NCBI GenBank assembly: GCA_024710535.1
Contig: JANJUO010000093.1
Location: 1 to 6,728, forward strand
Direction of reading: 5' to 3'
DNA length: 6,728 bases
From: a bacterium
GTDB lineage: Bacteria; Bacteroidota; Ignavibacteria; Kapaibacteriales; UBA2268
Shown: piece by piece, positions 1 through 5,844 of the stretch
Position numbering within the stretch: the first letter of the stretch is position 1
Layout: the number at the start of each line of letters is the position of its first letter
Translations under genes and position numbers: made by a program
The notes under the pieces: model-generated
The model's input: the letters and a program-made list of their open reading frames with translations, nothing else
The model's database searches: none
Told to the model about the DNA's origin: nothing

Positions 1-210
1 TAAGTGCTGTTAAACAGAAACTAAGCGCTGTTAAACAGAAACTAAGTGCTGTTATACGAAACCTAAGCGCTGTTATACGAAACCTAAGTGCTGTTAAACA
101 GAAACTAAGCGCTGTAATACGAAACTTAAGTGCTGTTAAACGGAATCTAAGCGCTGTTATACAGAATCTAAGCGCTGTTATACGGTGACTAAGTACTTAG
201 TTACAGTTTA
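1..210. repeat. Tandem array A: 21-bp direct repeats
   Basis: Nine near-perfect 21-bp units begin at 1, 22, 43, 64, 85, 106, 127, 148 and 169, and a degenerate tenth begins at 190. Each starts TAAG, then T or C, then GCTGTTA followed by AAC or TAC and a variable tail of the type AGAAAC, GAAACC or GGAATC. There are no unique spacers, so this is a tandem minisatellite and not a CRISPR array. The fifth base alternates T, C, T, C, T, C, T, C over the first eight units, which suggests duplication of a 42-bp dimer. Units 1 and 5 are identical. The array runs off the left edge, so its full length is unknown. The 21-bp period equals two turns of B-DNA and also seven codons. Confidence 0.95.
3..188 (+). 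CDS. Possible 3' end of a heptad-repeat (coiled-coil) protein, partial at left edge
   Basis: This plus-strand frame is open from the left edge through array A and stops at TGA (186-188). It reads successive heptapeptides SAVKQKL, SAVKQKL, SAVIRNL, SAVIRNL, SAVKQKL, SAVIRNL, SAVKRNL, SAVIQNL, SAVIR. Leu and Val are spaced 4 and 3 residues apart, the a/d pattern of a coiled coil. Base changes in the Leu, Ser and Val codons (CTA/TTA, AGT/AGC, GTT/GTA) are all synonymous, while replacements (K/I, Q/R, K/N) fall in the other positions; this is what selection on a protein would leave. The other two plus frames have a TAA in every unit. Against it: no start or non-repeat domain is visible, and a minus-strand frame is also open across the units. 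I do not recognise a family. It may be a pseudogene remnant. Confidence 0.3.
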   Translation, partial: SAVKQKLSAVKQKLSAVIRNLSAVIRNLSAVKQKLSAVIRNLSAVKRNLSAVIQNLSAVIR

Positions 211-246
211 TCGACACTTATGAGCTGAATTTTTGATGTTACACAG

Positions 247-540
247 ATTGATGCACTGATAAGAGTAATTGACATACTGTTAAGTGTAATTGACACGCTG
301 TTAAACGCCATTGACACGCTGTTAAACGCCATTGACACGCTGTTAAACACTTTTGACATACCGATAAACATCATCGACATGCTGTTAAACACTATTGACC
401 CGCTGTTAAACACTTTTGACATTCTGTTAAACACTTTTGACACGCTGTTAAACACTTTTGACACGCTGTTAAACACTATCGACACGCTGTTAAACACTAT
501 TGACACGCTGTTAAACACTATTGACACGCTGTTAAACACT
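247..540. repeat. Tandem array B: fourteen 21-bp direct repeats
   Basis: Fourteen 21-bp units follow without interruption from 247. The consensus is ATTGACACG followed by CTGTTAAACACT. The first two units and the sixth (352-372) are the most diverged. Units at 289 and 310 are identical, as are those at 436 and 457 and those at 499 and 520, so recent duplication is concentrated towards the right end. An array-B-like start (ATCGACACT at 210) lies before the regular array, separated from it by irregular sequence. The core CGCTGTTAAAC is shared with array A. No spacers are present. Copy number is likely to vary between strains through slippage (inference). Confidence 0.95.
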
Positions 541-615
541 ATTGAAGTGCATAAAAAGCATCTATTTGAAGCACATAAAGACATTTTTCTTAAAATTTGG
601 AAATTTTCAATTTGA
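379..615 (+). CDS. Possible heptad-repeat (coiled-coil) small protein or 3' gene remnant
   Basis: The plus frame is stop-free from 229 to the TGA at 613-615, but the first usable start is ATG at 379, giving 78 residues. From 247 it reads heptads such as IDALIRV, IDILLSV, IDTLLNA, IDTLLNT and FDTLLNT. Ile/Phe at a, an acidic residue at b and Leu at d are kept even in the diverged units. Asp is written GAT or GAC and Ile ATT or ATC, which are synonymous changes. After the array the frame continues into a non-repeat tail with charged and hydrophobic residues (IEVHKKHLFEAHKDIF, then LKIWKFSI). I recognise no family. The lack of a start upstream of 379 suggests a 5'-truncated or frameshifted gene, or chance openness, because 21-bp repeats easily stay open in one frame. 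A minus-strand frame (stop at 201) is open across the array too, but it overlaps comM. Confidence 0.3.
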   Translation: MLLNTIDPLLNTFDILLNTFDTLLNTFDTLLNTIDTLLNTIDTLLNTIDTLLNTIEVHKKHLFEAHKDIFLKIWKFSI

Positions 616-618
616 AAT

Positions 619-2157
619 TTACTTCCAATATTCTCTATCCAAACTGCGGTATTGAATTGCTTCACTAATATGCTCGGTACGAATATTTTCACTTTGTGCC
701 AAATCTGCAATTGTTCTTGAAACTTTCAAAATTCGGTCATAAGCACGTGCGGAAAGTCCAAGTTTGTTCATTGCCAATTTCAAAAGATCCTGACCGGCAG
801 TATCCAATTTGCAATAACTACGAATTTCTTTGGAACTCATATCTGCATTTTTGAAAGAGTTTGAGTCGCTGAATCTTTCAGACTGAATTTTTCTGGCATT
901 AATCACGCGTTTTCTAATATTGTCCGATGGCTCGCCCAAACGATTTGAGGACAGATCCTGATATTTTACAGCAGGAACCTCCACGTGAATATCAATTCTA
1001 TCAAGCAATGGACCAGAAATTTTTCCAAGATAATTTTGGATTTTCTGTGGTGTGCAGGTACATTCTTTGGTCGGATCGCCATAAGAGCCGCATGGACAAG
1101 GATTCATCGAGCAAACAAGCATAAAATTTGCAGGATAATCAACTGCCATTTTTGTTCGAGAAATTGAAATTTTCTTATCTTCAAGTGGCTGACGAAGCAC
1201 TTCAAGCACATTTCTGGCAAATTCCGGCAATTCATCCATAAATAGAACACCGTGATGAGCAAGTGAAATTTCTCCGGGTCGAATTTTACCCATTCCACCA
1301 CCTACTAAAGCGGCATCAGAAATTGTATGATGTGGCGATCGAAATGGACGCACACTAACAAGAGCCGCATCTTTCGGCAACATTCCTGCAACAGAATGAA
1401 TTTTTGTAGTTTCGAGCGATTCATTAATTGTTAAAGGCGGCAAAATCGATGGAATTCTTTTTGCAATCATCGTTTTGCCCGAGCCCGGAGGACCAATCAG
1501 CAAAATATTATGACCACCTGCGGCAGAAACTTCCAGCGCTCTTTTGACATTTTCCTGCCCCTTCACATCTGCCAAATCAAACAGTTTTGTATTAAAATCT
1601 TGATTGAAAAGCAAATCAATATCAACTTTTCGTGCATCAATATTTATATCGCCATTTAGAAAATCAACAGCTTCCTTTAGATTTGCCACTGGAATTACCT
1701 CGATTTCTTCAATCAAAGCCGCCTCATCAGCATTTTCTACCGGAAGAATAATTCTTTCGAAAGATTTATCTTTGGCTTCGATTGCAATTGGTAAAGCACC
1801 ATGAATCGGGCGAAGAGTTCCATCAAGAGCAAGTTCGCCAAGAATTAAAGTTTTTGCCAAATTTTCATGTTCAATAATTCTAAGTGATGATAATATTCCC
1901 AATGCAACCGGCAAATCAAAAGCACTACCTTCTTTTCGTATGTCAGCAGGAGCAAGATTGACTGTAATTTTTTTATTTGGGAAAACAAAACCGGAATTTT
2001 TGATTGCGGCAGAACATCTTTCGCGTGATTCTTTCACAGCAGAATCCGGCAATCCAACAATCGAAAAACTTGGCAAAGCATTATCTAAATGTGTTTCTAT
2101 CTCAACAACAAATGCATTAATCCCATAAACAGCGGCAGAATATAAATTTGAATACAT
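619..2157 (-). CDS. comM: YifB/ComM-family Mg-chelatase-like AAA+ ATPase
   Basis: A complete 512-residue protein, the usual length for YifB/ComM. The N-terminal third (about 1-170) is the Lon-protease-like/ChlI domain, with the typical stretches SFSIVGLPDSAVKESRER and NLAPADIRKEGSAFDLP. The central AAA+ module has Walker A GPPGSGKT (222-229), the family stretch RPFRSPHHTISDAALVGGG (270-288), Walker B VLFMDE (304-309) and GPLLDRID (382-389) with a likely arginine finger. Four cysteines (C354, C356, C366, C368) resemble a zinc-binding loop. The C-terminal domain has SARAYDRILKVSRTIADL (469-486) and ends near the usual QYRSLDR. In Vibrio and other naturally competent bacteria ComM is a hexameric helicase that promotes branch migration when incoming DNA is recombined; whether it does so here is inference. 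The ATG at 2157 fits the family start (MYSNLYSAAVYG). The terminator beyond ccoP suggests its own promoter. Gene symbol by family; the generic name is yifB. Confidence 0.95.
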   Translation of the reverse strand: MYSNLYSAAVYGINAFVVEIETHLDNALPSFSIVGLPDSAVKESRERCSAAIKNSGFVFPNKKITVNLAPADIRKEGSAFDLPVALGILSSLRIIEHENLAKTLILGELALDGTLRPIHGALPIAIEAKDKSFERIILPVENADEAALIEEIEVIPVANLKEAVDFLNGDINIDARKVDIDLLFNQDFNTKLFDLADVKGQENVKRALEVSAAGGHNILLIGPPGSGKTMIAKRIPSILPPLTINESLETTKIHSVAGMLPKDAALVSVRPFRSPHHTISDAALVGGGMGKIRPGEISLAHHGVLFMDELPEFARNVLEVLRQPLEDKKISISRTKMAVDYPANFMLVCSMNPCPCGSYGDPTKECTCTPQKIQNYLGKISGPLLDRIDIHVEVPAVKYQDLSSNRLGEPSDNIRKRVINARKIQSERFSDSNSFKNADMSSKEIRSYCKLDTAGQDLLKLAMNKLGLSARAYDRILKVSRTIADLAQSENIRTEHISEAIQYRSLDREYWK

Positions 2158-2179
2158 AAGTTAATTTTCAATTAATTGA

Positions 2180-2187
2180 CAAAACTA
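2180..2187 (-). promoter_or_regulatory. Weak candidate -7 element for comM
   Basis: On the minus strand this reads TAGTTTTG, which fits the Bacteroidota primary-sigma -7 consensus TAnnTTTG. It lies 22 bp upstream of the comM ATG, leaving a very short leader. No matching -33 TTTG is seen at the expected distance, and such octamers are common in AT-rich DNA. Confidence 0.2.
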
Positions 2188-2389
2188 TACCAATTTAACG
2201 ATTTTTTGGATATTATTAAAAAGAAAAAATCATAAATCATTCAAAAAATCATATTCATCAATAAAAAAAGTAGCGAAATAGATACTACGGTTAAGAAAAA
2301 TGAAATGATGAACTTTCGGCAATGTTTTACAAAACCGTGATTTAGCAAAGTGTATCGAATCGAACAATTACAGTTTGGTTTCAAACAAA

Positions 2390-2420
2390 AAAACCTTCCG
2401 ATTATGCATCGGAAGGTTTT
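2390..2420 (-). terminator. Rho-independent terminator of the cco operon
   Basis: A perfect 13-bp stem (arms 2390-2402 and 2408-2420, core CCTTCCGAT/ATCGGAAGG) encloses a 5-nt loop. Read on the minus strand it lies about 22 nt after the ccoP stop, and a run of seven T starts in the last paired bases (2393-2387). On the plus strand the tail is TTTTCTTATT, so it could act in both directions but is stronger for ccoP. It should isolate comM from oxidase transcription. Confidence 0.9.
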
Positions 2421-2442
2421 CTTATTAATCAAGCGAAATCAA

Positions 2443-3006
2443 TTATTTGATTTCAACACCTTGTGGTGCTTTTGGATTAGTGGCTGTTTTGCCGTGCAAA
2501 GATAAAACATAACTTGATACTTTTTGTACTTCGTCTGGTTTCAAAATTGCTTTCCAGCTAACCATTCCTTTTTCAGGAACACCATTAATAACGGTTTTCA
2601 TAGTAGCTTCGATACCTTTTCCATGTAGGTAGAAATCATCAGTCATATTAGGACCGATACCACCACCGCCATCAGGACCATGGCAAGAAACACAATTTTT
2701 CACAAAAATTTCTTTTCCTTGATTCAAAGCGGCATCATCTTCTAATACTACATACTGAACTTTTGCCCATAGTTTTTCGTTTCTTTGAGCAAGAGTTCCA
2801 CCTGACGCTTCCGCAGCTTTGATTTCAGAAATATATTCCTGTGCCTGCAATTCACCAACTTCTGCAAGATGGAAATAGAACATATAAATAAAACTAAAAA
2901 TTGTTGTTAATATGAAAAGCCATACCCACCATCCCGGAAGTGGATTATCGTATTCCAAAATACCATCATAATTATGGTCTAATAATCTATCCTCAACTTT
3001 AGCCAT
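2443..3006 (-). CDS. ccoP: cbb3-type cytochrome c oxidase subunit III, short mono-heme form
   Basis: A 187-residue membrane-anchored c-type cytochrome. The N-terminal CcoP/FixP domain is clear from DHNYDGILEYDNPLPGWW (10-27), followed by one membrane helix (about 26-46). A linker of roughly 50 residues leads to one cytochrome c domain with heme site C105-V-S-C108-H109 and probable axial Met148 in GMVSW. The classical proteobacterial CcoP is near 300 residues with two CxxCH hemes; only one is here, and the protein is complete at both ends, so this is a reduced form and not a broken gene. It should hand electrons from a periplasmic donor to the CcoO heme. The ATG at 3006 is 1 bp after the ccoQ stop and has a strong Shine-Dalgarno. 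A terminator follows the gene. Confidence 0.93.
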   Translation of the reverse strand: MAKVEDRLLDHNYDGILEYDNPLPGWWVWLFILTTIFSFIYMFYFHLAEVGELQAQEYISEIKAAEASGGTLAQRNEKLWAKVQYVVLEDDAALNQGKEIFVKNCVSCHGPDGGGGIGPNMTDDFYLHGKGIEATMKTVINGVPEKGMVSWKAILKPDEVQKVSSYVLSLHGKTATNPKAPQGVEIK

Positions 3007-3007
3007 A

Positions 3008-3202
3008 TTATTCTCCTTCAGAATTATAATTATTAATATTTTTATCTGATTCTAAGGGTAAATTACCCATATAAGTAACAAAACGCTTATCTAATCTAAG
3101 TGCAAAAAACAATACACCCAAAAAGAAAATAAAGAAAAACAATAATGAAAATATTGGTAAGTAGATTATACCTTCAATATGCTCGAATATTTGTCTGAAC
3201 AT
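3008..3202 (-). CDS. ccoQ: CcoQ-like small subunit of cbb3 oxidase
   Basis: A 64-residue protein with one strongly hydrophobic segment (about 12-36, rich in Phe and Leu), then a charged tail ending NNYNSEGE. Size, single helix and position between ccoNO and ccoP match CcoQ (FixQ), a small accessory subunit that in other bacteria stabilises the association of CcoP with the CcoNO core. Sequence conservation in this family is poor, so the assignment rests mainly on position. The ATG at 3202 lies 13 bp after the ccoNO stop and is preceded by AGGAAA at 6-nt spacing. The gene end overlaps the ccoP ribosome binding site. Confidence 0.75.
   Translation of the reverse strand: MFRQIFEHIEGIIYLPIFSLLFFFIFFLGVLFFALRLDKRFVTYMGNLPLESDKNINNYNSEGE
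3013..3018 (-). promoter_or_regulatory. Strong ribosome binding site of ccoP
   Basis: The minus strand reads AAGGAG six bases before the ccoP ATG. It is embedded in the last codons of ccoQ (Glu-Gly-Glu), so translation of the two genes is probably coupled. It is the best Shine-Dalgarno match in the operon: ccoQ has AGGAAA (3209-3214) and ccoNO only AGGG. Confidence 0.8.
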
Positions 3203-3215
3203 AATTAATTTCCTA

Positions 3216-5378
3216 TTACTGTACTTTTACTTTTGATTTCTTAATATCTGTGCCTAATCTTTGCAAGTATGCAATAAGTGCAATAATTTCTTTGTCCGAG
3301 GAGGTTTCAATACCGGCAGTTTTCAAATCATCAACGATTAATTGTGCCTGAGTTTTTACATCTTCGTTTGCAACAGCATCATAACCTTGAGGATATGGAA
3401 CTCCTAAGAATTGCATTGCTCTTATCTTTGCGCCTGTTGTAGTTACATCATAAGAATGGTCGAGAAGCCAAGGGTATCTTGGCATAATTGAGCCCGGAGA
3501 AATTGCCGCAGGATCATACATGTGCTGATAATGCCAAGCATGCGGATATTTTCCACCAACTCTATGAAGATCTGGTCCTGTACGTTTTGAGCCCCATTGG
3601 AATGGATGGTCATAAACATATTCGCCAGATTTTGAGTATTCGCCATATCTTTCTGTTTCTGAACGGAATGGACGTACTAATTGTGAGTGGCAGGTATAGC
3701 AACCTTCTCTAATATAAATATCTCTACCATGAAGTTCAAGAGGTGTATATGGCTGAACACTTGCAATTGTTGGAATATTCGATTTGATTACTTGCATAGG
3801 AACTATTTCAATAACACCACCTACAAGAACAACAAGAAGTGAACCAATCAAAAATGGAATTGGCTTGCCTTCGAGCCATCTGTGGCTTGGTTTATCTTCT
3901 GCTGTATGAACTGCTTTTGCAACTTTAACATGCTCTTCTTTAAGGAATGTACCTTGCTTGATTGTTTTCACCAAGTTATAAACCATAATACAAGCACCAG
4001 TAAAGAACAATGTACCACCTACCAAACGAATTGCATACATTGGAACAAGGTGAGTAACTGTTTCAAGGAAGTTAGCATAAACAAGCATACCTTCTGGTGA
4101 GAATTGTTTCCACATCAAACCTTGAGTAACACCAGCCCAATACAATGGCACTGCATAAGTTATAATTCCAATAAATCCTATCCAGAAATGCGCATTAGCC
4201 ATCTTCTTTGAATAAAGATTTGTACTAAAAAGTCTTGGGATCAACCAATATAAAATACCAAATGTCATAAAGCCATTCCAACCAAGAGCACCTACGTGAA
4301 CGTGAGCAATTGTCCAATCTGTAAAGTGGGATATAGCATTAACGCTCTTGATTGATAACATAGGTCCTTCGAATGTTGACATACCATAAGCGGTAACAGC
4401 AACAACCAAGAATTTCAGAATAGGATCTTCTTTAACTTTGTCCCAAGCACCACGAAGAGTAAGCAAACCATTAATCATACCACCCCAAGATGGAGCAATA
4501 AGCATTAATGAAAATACCATACCAAGTGATTGTGCCCAATCAGGCAATGAAGAATAAAGCAAATGGTGAGGACCAGCCCAAATATATAAAAATATCAAAG
4601 ACCAGAAGTGAATAATTGACAATTTGTATGAATAAACCGGACGCTCTGCTGCCTTTGGCATAAAGTAATACATTAAACCAAGGAATGGAGTAGTTAGAAA
4701 GAATGCAACCGCATTATGACCATACCACCATTGTACCAGCGCATCTTGAACACCTGCATAAATCGGATAGCTTTTGAATAATGTTGCAGGAATTGCAAGT
4801 GAATTCACGATATGCAATACTGCAACTGTTACCCATGAAGCAAGGTAGAACCATACAGCAACATACATGTGTTTTTCGCGTCTTTTTATCAAAGTCATAA
4901 TCATGTTTATACCGAAAATGACCCATACAACAGCAACAAGAATATCAATAGGCCATTCTAATTCGGCATATTCTTTACCTGTTGTGATACCTAAAGGAAA
5001 TGTAATTGCGGCAAGCACGATAATAATCTGCCAGCCCCAAAAATGAAGATTACCCAGCAACTTACTCCACATTTCAGCTTTGACTAATCTCGGAAGCGAG
5101 TAATAAATACCCATAAAAATTGCATTGCCCACAAACGCAAAAATAACAGCATTTGTATGCAAAGGACGTAATCTACCAAACGAGATGTATGGTATTCCAA
5201 AATCGAGTGATGGGAAATATGTTGGTATGATTAATTGTAATGCAATAATTATACCCACCAAAAATCCTACTACACCCCAGAGTATTGTGGCATAAGCAAA
5301 CCATTTGGTCAGAGTATTGTTATAACTAAACGTCTCATAACCGGTGTTGCTTTGATTCAATACAGTATCATTGCTCAT
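3216..5378 (-). CDS. ccoNO: Fused cbb3-type cytochrome c oxidase subunits I and II (CcoN-CcoO)
   Basis: A 720-residue fusion. Residues 1 to about 480 are CcoN, the multi-helix heme-copper catalytic subunit: H74 (RPLHTNAVIFAF) and H361 should bind low-spin heme b, H359 heme b3, and H221 (QWWYGHN) with H271-H272 (WAGPHH) CuB. Y265, six residues before H271, fits the cross-linked active-site tyrosine of cbb3 oxidases, and E337 sits in TFEGPM. After a charged linker, residues about 500-720 are CcoO: one membrane helix (505-528), heme c site C560-Y-T-C563-H564 and probable axial Met632 (SIMPRYPW). CcoN and CcoO are separate in Proteobacteria; fusion is known in Bacteroidota and relatives. The enzyme reduces O2 to water and pumps protons. 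All key ligands are present, so it should be active. Start ATG 5378, with only a weak AGGG upstream. Confidence 0.96.
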   Translation of the reverse strand: MSNDTVLNQSNTGYETFSYNNTLTKWFAYATILWGVVGFLVGIIIALQLIIPTYFPSLDFGIPYISFGRLRPLHTNAVIFAFVGNAIFMGIYYSLPRLVKAEMWSKLLGNLHFWGWQIIIVLAAITFPLGITTGKEYAELEWPIDILVAVVWVIFGINMIMTLIKRREKHMYVAVWFYLASWVTVAVLHIVNSLAIPATLFKSYPIYAGVQDALVQWWYGHNAVAFFLTTPFLGLMYYFMPKAAERPVYSYKLSIIHFWSLIFLYIWAGPHHLLYSSLPDWAQSLGMVFSLMLIAPSWGGMINGLLTLRGAWDKVKEDPILKFLVVAVTAYGMSTFEGPMLSIKSVNAISHFTDWTIAHVHVGALGWNGFMTFGILYWLIPRLFSTNLYSKKMANAHFWIGFIGIITYAVPLYWAGVTQGLMWKQFSPEGMLVYANFLETVTHLVPMYAIRLVGGTLFFTGACIMVYNLVKTIKQGTFLKEEHVKVAKAVHTAEDKPSHRWLEGKPIPFLIGSLLVVLVGGVIEIVPMQVIKSNIPTIASVQPYTPLELHGRDIYIREGCYTCHSQLVRPFRSETERYGEYSKSGEYVYDHPFQWGSKRTGPDLHRVGGKYPHAWHYQHMYDPAAISPGSIMPRYPWLLDHSYDVTTTGAKIRAMQFLGVPYPQGYDAVANEDVKTQAQLIVDDLKTAGIETSSDKEIIALIAYLQRLGTDIKKSKVKVQ

Positions 5379-5430
5379 ATAAAACCCTGTGTTTATAAAA
5401 AAAATTATTAATTAATATTTATTTAAATCT

Positions 5431-5571
5431 CTATTTATCATCACTAAGTATTCTAACTGAAGGCGTATATGTGTCTTCAAATTGGTCACCTTTGATTGCC
5501 CACAAGAATAAAATCATAAAAATAATCGCAACAGACAAACTCGACAGTATCAATACTATAATTACAGACAT
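5431..5571 (-). CDS. ccoS: cbb3-type oxidase assembly protein CcoS
   Basis: A 46-residue protein with one membrane helix (about 3-25) and the conserved CcoS tail: AIKGDQFEDTYTPSVRIL matches the family pattern of a short Gly-Gln-Phe-Asp/Glu-Asp stretch followed by a T-P-x-x-R-I-L motif. CcoS is needed in Rhodobacter for inserting heme b and copper into the oxidase. I chose the ATG at 5571 because other CcoS proteins start just before the helix; the frame can be extended to a TTG at 5613, adding 14 residues with no family match. No good Shine-Dalgarno precedes the ATG. It is the first gene of the operon, 52 bp ahead of ccoNO, an order usual in Bacteroidota but unlike the proteobacterial ccoGHIS cluster. 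Confidence 0.88.
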   Translation of the reverse strand: MSVIIVLILSSLSVAIIFMILFLWAIKGDQFEDTYTPSVRILSDDK

Positions 5572-5697
5572 TTTTTCAAACTCAAAATTTAACACATTAA
5601 TAAAATTAAGCAATTATTTTTAATCAACAAAATAAAAACAACAAACAAACGATTTATTTTTAAAATTTATTCTTGATAAGAAAAAAATATTATTTTA

Positions 5698-5730
5698 CAA
5701 AAATAAACATTTATTTGTTTATGAATTATA
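5698..5730 (-). promoter_or_regulatory. Candidate promoter region of the cco operon
   Basis: Two alternatives are seen on the minus strand. TATAAT at 5730-5725 has TTGCAA about 20 bp upstream, a spacing too long for a good sigma-70 promoter. TATTTTTG at 5705-5698 fits the Bacteroidota -7 consensus TAnnTTTG but lacks a clear -33 element. Either would give a leader of roughly 120-150 nt before ccoS. Confidence 0.25.
5703..5722. repeat. Perfect inverted repeat upstream of ccoS
   Basis: ATAAACA (5703-5709) and TGTTTAT (5716-5722) are perfect reverse complements separated by 6 bp. It overlaps one candidate promoter element and could be an operator for a dimeric regulator, but 7-bp AT-rich palindromes also arise by chance in DNA of this composition. 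Confidence 0.4.
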
Positions 5731-5844
5731 AGCAGTTGATTTCTATTGAATTGCAAGATTTATGAAAATTTTTTAACAAAGACTAATTTTTTGATTGGTT
5801 ATATCTAATAATACAAATTAATTAATATTTTTAATATATGCAAA

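Larger units (their letters stand above)
2158..2442. other. Intergenic region between ccoP and comM
   Basis: This 284-bp AT-rich gap separates two minus-strand genes. Its right end holds the intrinsic terminator of the oxidase operon (2390-2420). The left part must hold the comM promoter, for which only a weak candidate is seen. A stop-free minus-strand stretch at 2241-2432 crosses the terminator, starts only at TTG and resembles no protein I know, so I do not call a gene. I see no tRNA or recognisable small RNA. Confidence 0.7.
5572..5844. other. AT-rich intergenic region, likely cco promoter
   Basis: About 270 bp of very AT-rich DNA lies between the rhomboid-like gene and ccoS, both on the minus strand. 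No ORF of interest or RNA gene is visible, and no GC-rich terminator follows the rhomboid-like gene, so some readthrough into the operon is possible. Candidate promoter and operator sequences lie at 5698-5749. Confidence 0.6.

Noticed and set aside
1..540. CRISPR array
   Set aside because: The units abut directly with a 21-bp period and no unique spacers; no cas gene is present.
247..540. Repeated TTGACA boxes read as a ladder of -35 promoter elements
   Set aside because: They are part of the repeat consensus, have no TATAAT at 17 bp, and the likely host group does not rely on this -35 hexamer.
1..540. Plasmid iterons or a replication origin
   Set aside because: The 21-bp phased repeats look iteron-like, but no replication initiator gene, DnaA boxes or AT-rich unwinding region lies next to them and the surroundings are chromosomal housekeeping genes.
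201..710. Minus-strand ORF through array B (SIVFNSV heptads)
   Set aside because: It overlaps the end of comM on the same strand in another frame, its upstream part is comM sequence read out of frame, and 21-bp repeats stay open in several frames by construction.
2241..2432. Small hydrophobic ORF between ccoP and comM (minus)
   Set aside because: It begins at TTG, runs through the intrinsic terminator hairpin and has no recognisable features beyond a hydrophobic AT-rich end.
2443..3006. CcoP as a truncated pseudogene
   Set aside because: The N-terminal FixP domain, membrane helix, heme motif, axial Met and a natural C-terminus are all in one frame with a strong ribosome binding site.
5572..5613. 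Longer CcoS starting at TTG 5613
   Set aside because: The added 14 residues do not fit the family, whose members start directly before the membrane helix; ATG 5571 is preferred.
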